Shown: positions 16,664-22,480 of the stretch, in pieces | Numbering within the stretch: the stretch's first letter is position 1 | Layout: each line of letters starts with the position of its first letter | Origin: Clostridia bacterium | Lineage (GTDB): Bacteria > Bacillota > Clostridia > Christensenellales > Borkfalkiaceae | Assembly: GCA_017503885.1 (NCBI GenBank) | Contig: JAFVSF010000239.1 | Location: forward strand, 1-23,221 | Length of the DNA stretch: 23,221 nt | Direction of reading: 5' to 3' | Translations under genes and position numbers: made by a program | The notes under the pieces: model-generated | Databases searched by the model: none | Seen by the model: the letters and a program-made list of their open reading frames with translations, nothing else | What the model was told of the DNA's origin: nothing

Positions 16664-17128
16664 TTATAGTATTTTTTCCATAAAGATTTTTTGTGGGGCA
16701 AGACCTAAACTTTGGTAAAACTTTAAAGCAGTTGGGTTACAAGACCAAACGTTTAGGGTTAGGTTATAACAGCCTAGTTCCTTTGCAAGGGAAACGGCTT
16801 GGTTATAAAGAGCAGTGCCAATTCCTTGTCCTCGGCAGTTTTCGTCAACGCAAAGGTCGTCTATATAAAGTGTTTTAATATCGGTTAAAAGGTTGCTATC
16901 TACGACTTGCTTTATAACGCAAAAGCAATAACCTTTTACCGTGTCGGTTGCGTCCGTCCATACGAGAATAGGCTTGTCTGCTTGTTTTAAAAGTTGTTCG
17001 ACCTCGCATTTAGAATATTTTAAACCCTTTTTAAAAACGTCTGGGCGAGCGTTATAGTGAACTAGGTTTACCTGTCTTAAAAGTTCCAAGATTTGAGGGA
17101 TATCCCCCTCTATAGCACGTCTAATCAT
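16664..17128 (-). CDS. GNAT-family N-acetyltransferase
   Basis: Acetyl-CoA-dependent N-acetyltransferase of 154 aa, normal for a single GNAT domain. The N-terminus MIRRAIEGDIPQILELLRQV is the usual first strand and helix. The acetyl-CoA pyrophosphate loop is in LCVDENCRGQGIG (R99-G100-Q-G102-I-G104), and the C-terminal LNVWSCNPTALKFYQSLGL is the typical motif B helix carrying the Asn and Tyr. Substrate cannot be deduced; ribosomal protein, small-molecule or antibiotic acetylation are all possible for this fold. The start lies 3 bases after the oligopeptidase stop with no clear Shine-Dalgarno, so it is probably translated by coupling within a two-gene operon. It ends near the convergent terminator. 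Confidence 0.9.
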   Translation of the reverse strand: MIRRAIEGDIPQILELLRQVNLVHYNARPDVFKKGLKYSKCEVEQLLKQADKPILVWTDATDTVKGYCFCVIKQVVDSNLLTDIKTLYIDDLCVDENCRGQGIGTALYNQAVSLAKELGCYNLTLNVWSCNPTALKFYQSLGLAPQKIFMEKIL

Positions 17129-17131
17129 AAA

Positions 17132-18829
17132 TTAGAACTTAGAAGTATCGAACTTAGCAAGGTATTTTTTCAAAGGTCTAACAACCTTTTTAACAGTGCC
17201 TGCTACGAAAGGATTGTTAAGGTGTGCCTTTTCTAAAAGCTCTGTAAACGGATATTTGCCACCAAGTTTACAAAGTTTAACGTATTTATTCCAAGTTCTA
17301 GGATGGTTCTTTCTCGCCTCGTTGAAGAATTGGAAAGCAACTACTTGTGCTAAAGTGTAGTCGATATAATAAAATGGAGAACTAAAGATGTGCGACTGTC
17401 TAAGCCACCAGCCACCCTTTTCTAAAATAGGGGCTTCTTTATACTTTTTGTGAGGAAGATATTTCTTTTCAATTTCTCTCCATTTAGCACATCTTTCTTC
17501 GTGAGTTGCCTCTGGATTTTCATAAACGAAGTGTTGGAATTCGTCAACCGTTACTCCGTAAGGAATAAAGGTTAAACCGTCTACAACGTGAGAGTATTTA
17601 TATTTGTCTGCCTCTTCATTAAAGAAGTAGTGCATCCAAGGATACGTAATAAATTCCATACTCATAGAGTGCATTTCGCAGGCTTCGAGCGTTGGAGAAC
17701 GGTAGTCTGGACAAGCGATATTTCTTGACATATAACCTTGGAAGGCATGGCCGAATTCGTGAGTTAATACGTCCACGTCGCCACTCGTTCCGTTAAAGTT
17801 AGAGAAGATAAAAGGTGCTTTATAATCAGGGAAATAGGTCATATAGCCACCACCTGCTTTGCCTTTTCTTGCCTCTAAATCGAGTAGTTCATACTCTTTC
17901 ATAAATGCAAAGAATTCACTCGTTTCTTTAGAAACCTCATCATACATTTCAGTGGCCTTTTGAACGAGATATTCCTTGTCGCCCTTTGGAGTAGCGTTGC
18001 CACTTAAGAACATAATGTTATAGTCGTAATACTGTGGATTTTTAATACCTAAACGCTTTGCTTGCTCCTTAAAAAGTTTATTTGTAAGAGGTACTAAGTC
18101 GGTATAAATTTGCTCTCTATAACCTCTAACTTCAGTAGCAGTGTAGTCTGTTCTACCAAGCGACTTATAACCGAGTTCGATATAGTTTTTATAGCCGAGT
18201 TTTAATGCCATTTGGTGTCTTGCTTTTACTAATTTATCGTAAATTTCGCCGAGTCTTTGCTCGTTGTCTTCAAAGAATTTAGCACTCTTTAAGCAAGCCT
18301 CTTTTCTAGTTTGTCTATCGCTAGAATCGGCAAATTTGCCAAGTTGAGAAAGGTTGTAAACTTCGCCCCTAAACTCAATTTGAGCAGATGCTATAAGTTT
18401 AGTATATTCGCTTGTTAATTTGTTGATTTCTTGAAGGTCAGGCACGATTTTTTCATCAAACGTATCAAGACTATTTTGAATCATATTAAAAAAGTGTTTG
18501 CCCCATTTTGCCTCTAACTGAGGTCTAAATTTAGCCTTTACTAAAGTTCTGTTAAACTTGTCTGCAAAAACTGTAACTAAAGGTGAAATTTCATCTAAAA
18601 GTTCTTGGTTTTTAACGTTTGTTTCATCTTGTGTATCGCAGGTGTATTTTGTATAAGCAATGCTAAAATTGGTTGTTAAATGGTCAGAGTATTTGAAATA
18701 TTTTCTAAGCACCTTGTCTTGGTCTTCAAAACAGGTTGCACTTTCAAATTCTTCAATCATTTTATTGCAATCGCTTTCAATCTTTTTAAGATTTGGTTTT
18801 TTAAATTGCATTTGTGAAAATTTCTTCAT
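17132..18829 (-). CDS. M3-family oligoendopeptidase (PepF-like)
   Basis: Cytosolic zinc metallopeptidase of the M3 family that degrades short peptides. The HEFGH zinc and catalytic motif is at residues 357-361 within DVLTHEFGHAFQGYMS. The downstream LEACEMHSMSMEF segment (about 381-393) supplies the third zinc ligand, probably Glu 385. The C-terminal YIDYTLAQVVAFQFF segment is also typical of the family. The length of 565 aa fits PepF-like enzymes. An excellent GGAGG Shine-Dalgarno precedes the ATG on the - strand, and a consensus-like promoter lies 44 bases upstream of the start. It is first in a two-gene unit with the GNAT gene. Whether it is truly PepF or a related M3B member cannot be settled by eye. 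Confidence 0.94.
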   Translation of the reverse strand: MKKFSQMQFKKPNLKKIESDCNKMIEEFESATCFEDQDKVLRKYFKYSDHLTTNFSIAYTKYTCDTQDETNVKNQELLDEISPLVTVFADKFNRTLVKAKFRPQLEAKWGKHFFNMIQNSLDTFDEKIVPDLQEINKLTSEYTKLIASAQIEFRGEVYNLSQLGKFADSSDRQTRKEACLKSAKFFEDNEQRLGEIYDKLVKARHQMALKLGYKNYIELGYKSLGRTDYTATEVRGYREQIYTDLVPLTNKLFKEQAKRLGIKNPQYYDYNIMFLSGNATPKGDKEYLVQKATEMYDEVSKETSEFFAFMKEYELLDLEARKGKAGGGYMTYFPDYKAPFIFSNFNGTSGDVDVLTHEFGHAFQGYMSRNIACPDYRSPTLEACEMHSMSMEFITYPWMHYFFNEEADKYKYSHVVDGLTFIPYGVTVDEFQHFVYENPEATHEERCAKWREIEKKYLPHKKYKEAPILEKGGWWLRQSHIFSSPFYYIDYTLAQVVAFQFFNEARKNHPRTWNKYVKLCKLGGKYPFTELLEKAHLNNPFVAGTVKKVVRPLKKYLAKFDTSKF

Positions 18830-18872
18830 AAAATCCTCCGTATAAATTATTTGTTGTGACTTTATGCAATAA

Positions 18873-18901
18873 ATTATAACAATTTGCTTTTATTTTATCA
18901 A
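18873..18901 (-). promoter_or_regulatory. Promoter for the oligopeptidase-GNAT unit
   Basis: On the - strand: TTGATA (18896-18901), 17-base spacer, perfect TATAAT (18873-18878). Confidence 0.8.
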
Positions 18902-18929
18902 TAAAAAACTTAAAAAAACAATCAAATAG

Positions 18930-18958
18930 TTGTTAAAAAAAAAGGAATGTTGTATAAT
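18930..18958 (+). promoter_or_regulatory. Promoter for the Gfo/Idh gene
   Basis: TTGTTA (18930-18935), 17-base spacer, perfect TATAAT (18953-18958). It is divergent from the oligopeptidase promoter, with 28 bases between the two -35 boxes. Confidence 0.7.
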
Positions 18959-18972
18959 ACGTAGTGTAATAA

Positions 18973-19125
18973 GGGTAAATCAAATTTTAAATTTGCCCGT
19001 GTTGATTTTAAATACGGTTAAAAAGGCGTATAAGAAGATATCAATGGATTAGGATATAAAAAAGATACGCCTTGTCATAGCGATTGGGTAGAAATGATGA
19101 CGGTCAATCCAATAAATTGGAGGAG
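18973..19125 (+). promoter_or_regulatory. Structured 5' leader of the Gfo/Idh gene, possible cis-regulatory RNA
   Basis: A predicted leader of about 170 bases holds several complementary pairs: GGGTAAAT with ATTTGCCC (18973-18980 and 18991-18998); a perfect 9-bp pair AAGGCGTAT (19023-19031) with ATACGCCTT (19065-19073) closing a 33-base loop; GTCAT with ATGAC (19074-19078 and 19097-19101); and CCAA-TAAA-TTGG (19109-19120), whose right arm runs into the GGAGGAG Shine-Dalgarno. GATTGG (19082-19087) could instead pair with CAATCC (19105-19110), giving two exclusive folds. I recognise no known riboswitch class. Confidence 0.5.
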
Positions 19126-19133
19126 AAAAGAAA

Positions 19134-20366
19134 ATGGCAACAAAGAAACTCGTAGTGTTTGGTCTGGGTGCAAGAGGTTTAATTTATGCAAATTTTGCAA
19201 AGACTTACCCAGATAAGTTTGAATTAATTGCAATTATTGAAAATAATCCAGAGAGAGTAGCAAAAGCGAAAAACGAGTTTAACGCAAAGGTTTTTACTGA
19301 TTATAAGGACTTTTTAGCAGAAAAAATCCCTGCTGATATAGTTGCTGTTGCAACACAAGACGAAGACCACAAGGAACACGCAATTTCAATGATGAAAGCG
19401 GGCTACGACCTTCTTTTAGAAAAGCCTATTGCCAATAACTTGGAAGATTGCTTAGCAATTTACAATGCTAGTATAGAATATAATCGCAAGGTTATTATAT
19501 GCCACGTACTTCGTTATACTCCTTTCTATTCTACGGTAAAACGCATAATAGACAGTGGAAAGTTGGGTGAAGTTATTACTATTCACGCAAGCGAAAACGT
19601 AGGATATTACCATCAAGCACACAGTTTTATAAGAGGACCTTGGAGAAATAAGGCTCAGTCTAGCCCTATGATTTTGGCAAAATGTTGTCACGATATGGAT
19701 ATTATCCGTTATTTGATGGGAGAAGAGTGTGTTTCCGTTAGTTCGTATGGCGATTTGTTCTACTTTAACAAAGAGCACGCTCCAGAGGGTGCTACTCAGT
19801 ATTGTAGCGACTGTCCTAAAAAAGACTGTGTTTTCAAGGCTCAAACTATTTATTTGTCAGAACTAGGCAGACCGTTCTCGGCATACTTTACAACTAAAGA
19901 GCAAACGGATGAAAACGTGCTTGCCGAATTAAAAGGTTCGCAGTATGATAAATGCGTATTCCAAAACGACAACGACGTAGTAGACCATCAAGTTACTATT
20001 ATGCAGTTTGCAAAAGGCAAAACGGCTTGCCATACTATGACTGCGTTTAGCAAATTAATTTATAGAGATTTAAAGGTGCACGGAACAAAAGCCGAACTCG
20101 TTGGCGTGGTAGAAGATAATTTCATTGAAATTCGTTACTTTGGTGGAGAGGTAGAAAAAATCAACGTTGATATTTCTATGGCAAACGTCGGTGGACATGC
20201 CGGTGGAGATTTCTTTATGATGAATGCCATTTATAAAGATTTAAACGGCGAAAAGGCAGACGGCGTTACTTATTTAGACGTTTCTATCGAAAGTCATTTG
20301 ATGAGTTTTGGTGCAGAAGAGTCTAGATTAAAAGGTGGTAAACCTACTTTAATTAAAAAAGGTTAA
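19134..20366 (+). CDS. Gfo/Idh/MocA-family NAD(P)-dependent oxidoreductase
   Basis: 410-aa dehydrogenase of the glucose-fructose oxidoreductase / inositol dehydrogenase family, cytosolic, probably acting on a sugar or sugar derivative. The Rossmann dinucleotide loop is GLGARG (residues 10-15). The conserved EKP motif is at residues 96-98 (LLEKPIANN). A KCCHDMDIIRYLMG segment holds the family's conserved His 186 and Asp 189 near the active site. A Cys cluster C224-x2-C227-x4-C232 (YCSDCPKKDC) resembles a subgroup of this family and may bind metal or be structural. The GGAGGAG Shine-Dalgarno is 8 bases from the ATG. It is monocistronic, bounded by its own promoter and terminator, and next to a glycoside hydrolase, which supports a carbohydrate role. 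The substrate cannot be named. Confidence 0.93.
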   Translation: MATKKLVVFGLGARGLIYANFAKTYPDKFELIAIIENNPERVAKAKNEFNAKVFTDYKDFLAEKIPADIVAVATQDEDHKEHAISMMKAGYDLLLEKPIANNLEDCLAIYNASIEYNRKVIICHVLRYTPFYSTVKRIIDSGKLGEVITIHASENVGYYHQAHSFIRGPWRNKAQSSPMILAKCCHDMDIIRYLMGEECVSVSSYGDLFYFNKEHAPEGATQYCSDCPKKDCVFKAQTIYLSELGRPFSAYFTTKEQTDENVLAELKGSQYDKCVFQNDNDVVDHQVTIMQFAKGKTACHTMTAFSKLIYRDLKVHGTKAELVGVVEDNFIEIRYFGGEVEKINVDISMANVGGHAGGDFFMMNAIYKDLNGEKADGVTYLDVSIESHLMSFGAEESRLKGGKPTLIKKG

Positions 20367-20374
20367 AATCAAAG

Positions 20375-20410
20375 AGAGCAGATTAGATTTTGTATATCTG
20401 CTCTTTTTTA
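20375..20410 (+). terminator. Terminator after the Gfo/Idh gene
   Basis: Perfect stem AGAGCAGAT (20375-20383) with ATCTGCTCT (20396-20404), 12-base loop, then TTTTTTA. Confidence 0.93.
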
Positions 20411-20415
20411 ATACG

Positions 20416-20460
20416 GTAAAAGGTTATGTTTATGCAAATCACATAAACATAACCTTTTGC
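20416..20460. repeat. Very stable 19-bp hairpin downstream of the Gfo/Idh terminator
   Basis: Arm AAAAGGTTATGTTTATG (20418-20434) is perfectly complementary to 20442-20458 across a 7-base loop. One T-G wobble and one G-C pair extend it to 19 bp. It is a second hairpin just after a complete terminator, with no long T-run, so it may be a backup terminator, an mRNA-stabilising end or a small palindromic element. Confidence 0.75.
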
Positions 20461-20463
20461 GAA

Positions 20464-20655
20464 GTGGGTAAAACTCCGTCGGTAAAAGACCACGAATCTC
20501 CTACAGTAGGCGAGCCTGCTTGTGGACAAGATTGGATTACTCAAATTATTCTTAATCCGTCACAGCCTATTGAAATAATTATTCACAACCCACATTATAA
20601 AATAAAAATAGCTGTTGACTTTTGCCACTGGCTAATGGTATACTTTAAGAACTAA
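20464..20655 (+). pseudogene. Possible gene remnant, 63 codons, unknown
   Basis: Open frame from a GTG with no Shine-Dalgarno, directly after the 19-bp hairpin; the frame stays open further upstream through the hairpin and terminator. The translation (for example GEPACGQDWITQI and NPSQPIEIIIHNPH) reads more like protein than the translated repeat regions do, and I have a vague recollection of an IEIxIHNPH-type segment in Firmicutes proteins, without being able to name the family. The 3' part overlaps the promoter of the following gene, which argues against a functional gene. It could be the decayed tail of a lost gene or chance. Confidence 0.3.
20615..20644 (+). promoter_or_regulatory. Promoter for the glycoside hydrolase with flanking inverted repeat
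   Basis: TTGACT (20615-20620), 18-base spacer, TATACT (20639-20644). CCACTG (20625-20630) and CAGTGG (20658-20663) form an inverted repeat centred on the end of the -10 box, a possible operator. Confidence 0.6.
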
Positions 20656-20668
20656 CGCAGTGGTTTCA

Positions 20669-20694
20669 TTTGCACGGTTTTTAATAGGTGCAAA
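20669..20694 (+). promoter_or_regulatory. Leader hairpin next to the glycoside hydrolase ribosome binding site
   Basis: TTTGCAC (20669-20675) pairs with GTGCAAA (20688-20694), 12-base loop, ending one base before the GGGGG Shine-Dalgarno (20696-20700). It may influence translation or mRNA stability. Confidence 0.45.
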
Positions 20695-20706
20695 AGGGGG
20701 AAAGGT

Positions 20707-21972
20707 ATGGATGCTCAAGTAAAAAAATATGGCGAAATAATATTAAATTACGCAAAAGAAAACTACAAAAAGGTATTTCGTGAGCCTGCCGGCATTATGA
20801 AATACAAATATATTGTTCCTGGTAGCGTTTACGAATCTCTTTGGGATTGGGACAGTTGGACGACTAATATCGCTCTTCGTGAAGTTGCGACTACTGAAGA
20901 TATTGGCGAATACGAAAAGGGTTGCATTTTAAACTTTTTAGACAAAGTAGATAACCTAGGAAGAATACCTATTTTAATTACTCCCGATTGGGCAAGCCCT
21001 ACGTATAACGAAAAAATCAATATGAACGTACACAAACCTTGTCTTGCACAGCACGCTCTTTTTGTTTGCGAGCAAAACGGAGACTATGAGTGGATTAGAG
21101 AAAAATTTAATCTTCTTGCCAGATTTGTCGACTTTTATTATAACCATTGCCGTCATGAATCGGGCTTATATTTTTGGCTTAACGACGTGGCAATAGGCAT
21201 AGACAACGACCCTTGCGTGTTCTATCGCCCAGACAGGAGTTCGGCTACTATTTATTTAAACTGCTTGATGCAAAAAGAAATTTCATCAATTTCTAAAATT
21301 GCTAAAAATTTAGGTCTAAATGAAGATGAAAAAAAGTACGCAAAAAGGGCTGAAGAGTTAAAAGAATGTATTATAGAGGGACTTTGGGATGAACGAAACG
21401 GATTTTTCTATAGTGCAGACCTAAATCTTAGGCCTCTAAACCAAAACGAAGAAATGCACAAAGGATGCCCTAGAAATTATAGTTTTTTACTGCAAAAAAT
21501 CGACGTTTGGTCTGGCTTTATGGCGATGTGGGCTAATATTGCGACTAAAGAGCAAGCCGAAAGAATGGTAAAAGAAAATTACTTAAATGAAAAGACCTTC
21601 TATTCCAATGGTGGCGTACGCTCTTTGTCCAAGGCAGAAAAAATGTATCGAGTAGTAAAATCTGGTAACCCATCTTGTTGGACTGGTCCAATTTGGGGTA
21701 TTGCAAACTATATGACCTTTATTGGACTTATAAACTACGGCTACGAAAAAGAGGCTAAAGAACTTGCTGAAAAGACTGTTTTAACGTTTGGAAAAGACAT
21801 AGAAAAATACGGCAAAATGCACGAGTATTACGACCCAGACACTTGTGAAGGCGTACACAACCTCGGTTTCCAAAGTTGGAATTTATTGGCCGTTAACATG
21901 TATAATTATTTATTGAAAGGCTTATCTACGTCGCAAAAGTGCGTTACTGCTTTGTTCCCCAAACCCCAATGA
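20707..21972 (+). CDS. Trehalase-like (alpha/alpha)6-barrel glycoside hydrolase (GH37/GH63-type)
   Basis: 421-aa cytosolic enzyme (no signal peptide) resembling the GH63/GH37-like clan that hydrolyses alpha-glucosidic or related linkages. Typical landmarks in order: ESLWDWDSW (about 43-51); GIDNDP with a candidate general-acid Asp 166; SGFMAMWANIAT; PSCWTGPIWGIANYM near 319-333; and YDPDTCEGVHNLGFQSWNLLAVNMY with candidate general-base Glu 381. The Shine-Dalgarno is GGGGG about 6 bases before the ATG, and a promoter lies upstream. The oddity is at the 3' end: from about residue 403 the frame enters repeat copy 4, which supplies the last 19 residues (LKGLSTSQKC and on) and the TGA stop, so the native C-terminal tail has been replaced. 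The conserved fold seems complete before that point, so activity may be kept. Exact substrate unknown; the adjacent Gfo/Idh gene suggests sugar catabolism. Confidence 0.88.
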   Translation: MDAQVKKYGEIILNYAKENYKKVFREPAGIMKYKYIVPGSVYESLWDWDSWTTNIALREVATTEDIGEYEKGCILNFLDKVDNLGRIPILITPDWASPTYNEKINMNVHKPCLAQHALFVCEQNGDYEWIREKFNLLARFVDFYYNHCRHESGLYFWLNDVAIGIDNDPCVFYRPDRSSATIYLNCLMQKEISSISKIAKNLGLNEDEKKYAKRAEELKECIIEGLWDERNGFFYSADLNLRPLNQNEEMHKGCPRNYSFLLQKIDVWSGFMAMWANIATKEQAERMVKENYLNEKTFYSNGGVRSLSKAEKMYRVVKSGNPSCWTGPIWGIANYMTFIGLINYGYEKEAKELAEKTVLTFGKDIEKYGKMHEYYDPDTCEGVHNLGFQSWNLLAVNMYNYLLKGLSTSQKCVTALFPKPQ

Positions 21973-22039
21973 CCACAGAGGTCTATTGTGTCTTGTTTCT
22001 TAAAGTGAGCCTAGCCTACCTTGTTTCTCCACCTTTAAA
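21913..22039. repeat. MITE-like nested-palindrome repeat, copy 4
   Basis: 127-bp copy overlapping the 3' end of the glycoside hydrolase gene. The left end TTGAAAGGCTTATCTACGTC matches copy 2 closely, including the CGCAAAAGTGCGTTACTGC segment. The right end (CCACCTTTAAA) is decayed but in register. The apical hairpin CAATGACC-ACAGA-GGTC-T-ATTG (21967-21988) shows compensating changes relative to copy 2. Confidence 0.82.
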
Positions 22040-22100
22040 AATCACTCTATAGGAGTTGCGTTAGATAAGTGGATGCAACGTCACGTTGCCGTCACGTTGC
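22040..22100. repeat. Second repeat family, copy B
   Basis: Matches 7597-7669: ATCACTCTATAGGAGT at the start, TAAGTGGA, then the hairpin GCAACG-TCA-CGTTGC (22075-22089), in which the TCA loop is kept while both stem arms differ in a paired way from copy A (GGAGCG/CGCTCC). An 11-base tandem GTCACGTTGCC spans 22080-22101. Confidence 0.68.
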
Positions 22101-22120
22101 CTCGTATCTAACCCTTTAAA
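22101..22120. repeat. Solo right end of the large repeat
   Basis: CTCGTATCTAACCCTTTAAA is identical to the right terminus of copy 3 (7577-7596) but stands alone after repeat copy B. It suggests a partial copy or a rearranged composite. Confidence 0.65.
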
Positions 22121-22167
22121 TTTAATCGGTCATACGTTGTGACATAGCCATTGAAAAAATAAACGAA

Positions 22168-22209
22168 CCCCTCATTTTACGATGTGAAATGGGGGGTAAA
22201 CTTTTTTTT
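22168..22209 (+). terminator. Terminator before the phosphatase-like gene
   Basis: CCCCTCATTT (22168-22177) pairs with AAATGGGGGG (22187-22196) with one T-G wobble and a 9-base loop, followed by TAAAC and eight T residues (22202-22209). It probably ends transcription from the glycoside hydrolase. Confidence 0.75.
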
Positions 22210-22384
22210 GAAAGTTTTTAATTAGAACAAAACGTAAAATCTTAAATTAGTTGTAAGTTTATGACTAATAAGTCATCTATATCTTGTTAAAACTAGGTGC
22301 TAAGCACACGAATAATATGCTCTCATATTAGATTTTTTTAAAAAATGAAGTGTATTTTTGAGACACAAGTGTGACAAACTGCCC
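22210..22384. other. A+T-rich gap with no gene seen
   Basis: No credible open frame on either strand. The only structure noted is a 6-bp hairpin ATGACT-AATA-AGTCAT (22261-22276). The rest of the 508-base gap from 21973 to 22480 is covered by repeats, a terminator, a promoter and an operator-like site listed separately. Confidence 0.6.
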
Positions 22385-22413
22385 TTGCGTGAGGCCTTTA
22401 TTCATGATACAAT
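22385..22413 (+). promoter_or_regulatory. Promoter for the phosphatase-like lipoprotein gene
   Basis: TTGCGT (22385-22390), 17-base spacer, TACAAT (22408-22413), 67 bases before the start codon. Confidence 0.6.
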
Positions 22414-22420
22414 ATGGTAA

Positions 22421-22437
22421 AGTAGCACAGTGCGTAC
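22421..22437. promoter_or_regulatory. Operator-like palindrome at the predicted transcription start
   Basis: AGTA-GCAC-A-GTGC-G-TACT forms a near-perfect palindrome with one extra G, centred about 16 bases after the -10 box. The placement fits a repressor site. The regulator is unknown. Confidence 0.4.
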
Positions 22438-22480
22438 TACACTTGTAAACGGATAAAAAATTATGTTAAGGAGATATTGT

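Noticed and set aside
18960..19133. T-box leader for the Gfo/Idh gene
   Set aside because: No T-box core sequence and no specifier-loop and antiterminator arrangement were seen; the downstream gene is not of a T-box type.
2289..22039. CRISPR array or tandem repeat array
   Set aside because: Units are dispersed over 20 kb, about 126 bp long and internally palindromic, with no regular short repeats and spacers and no cas genes.
2289..22120. Insertion sequence
   Set aside because: No transposase frame lies within or beside any copy; the elements are too short and could only be non-autonomous.
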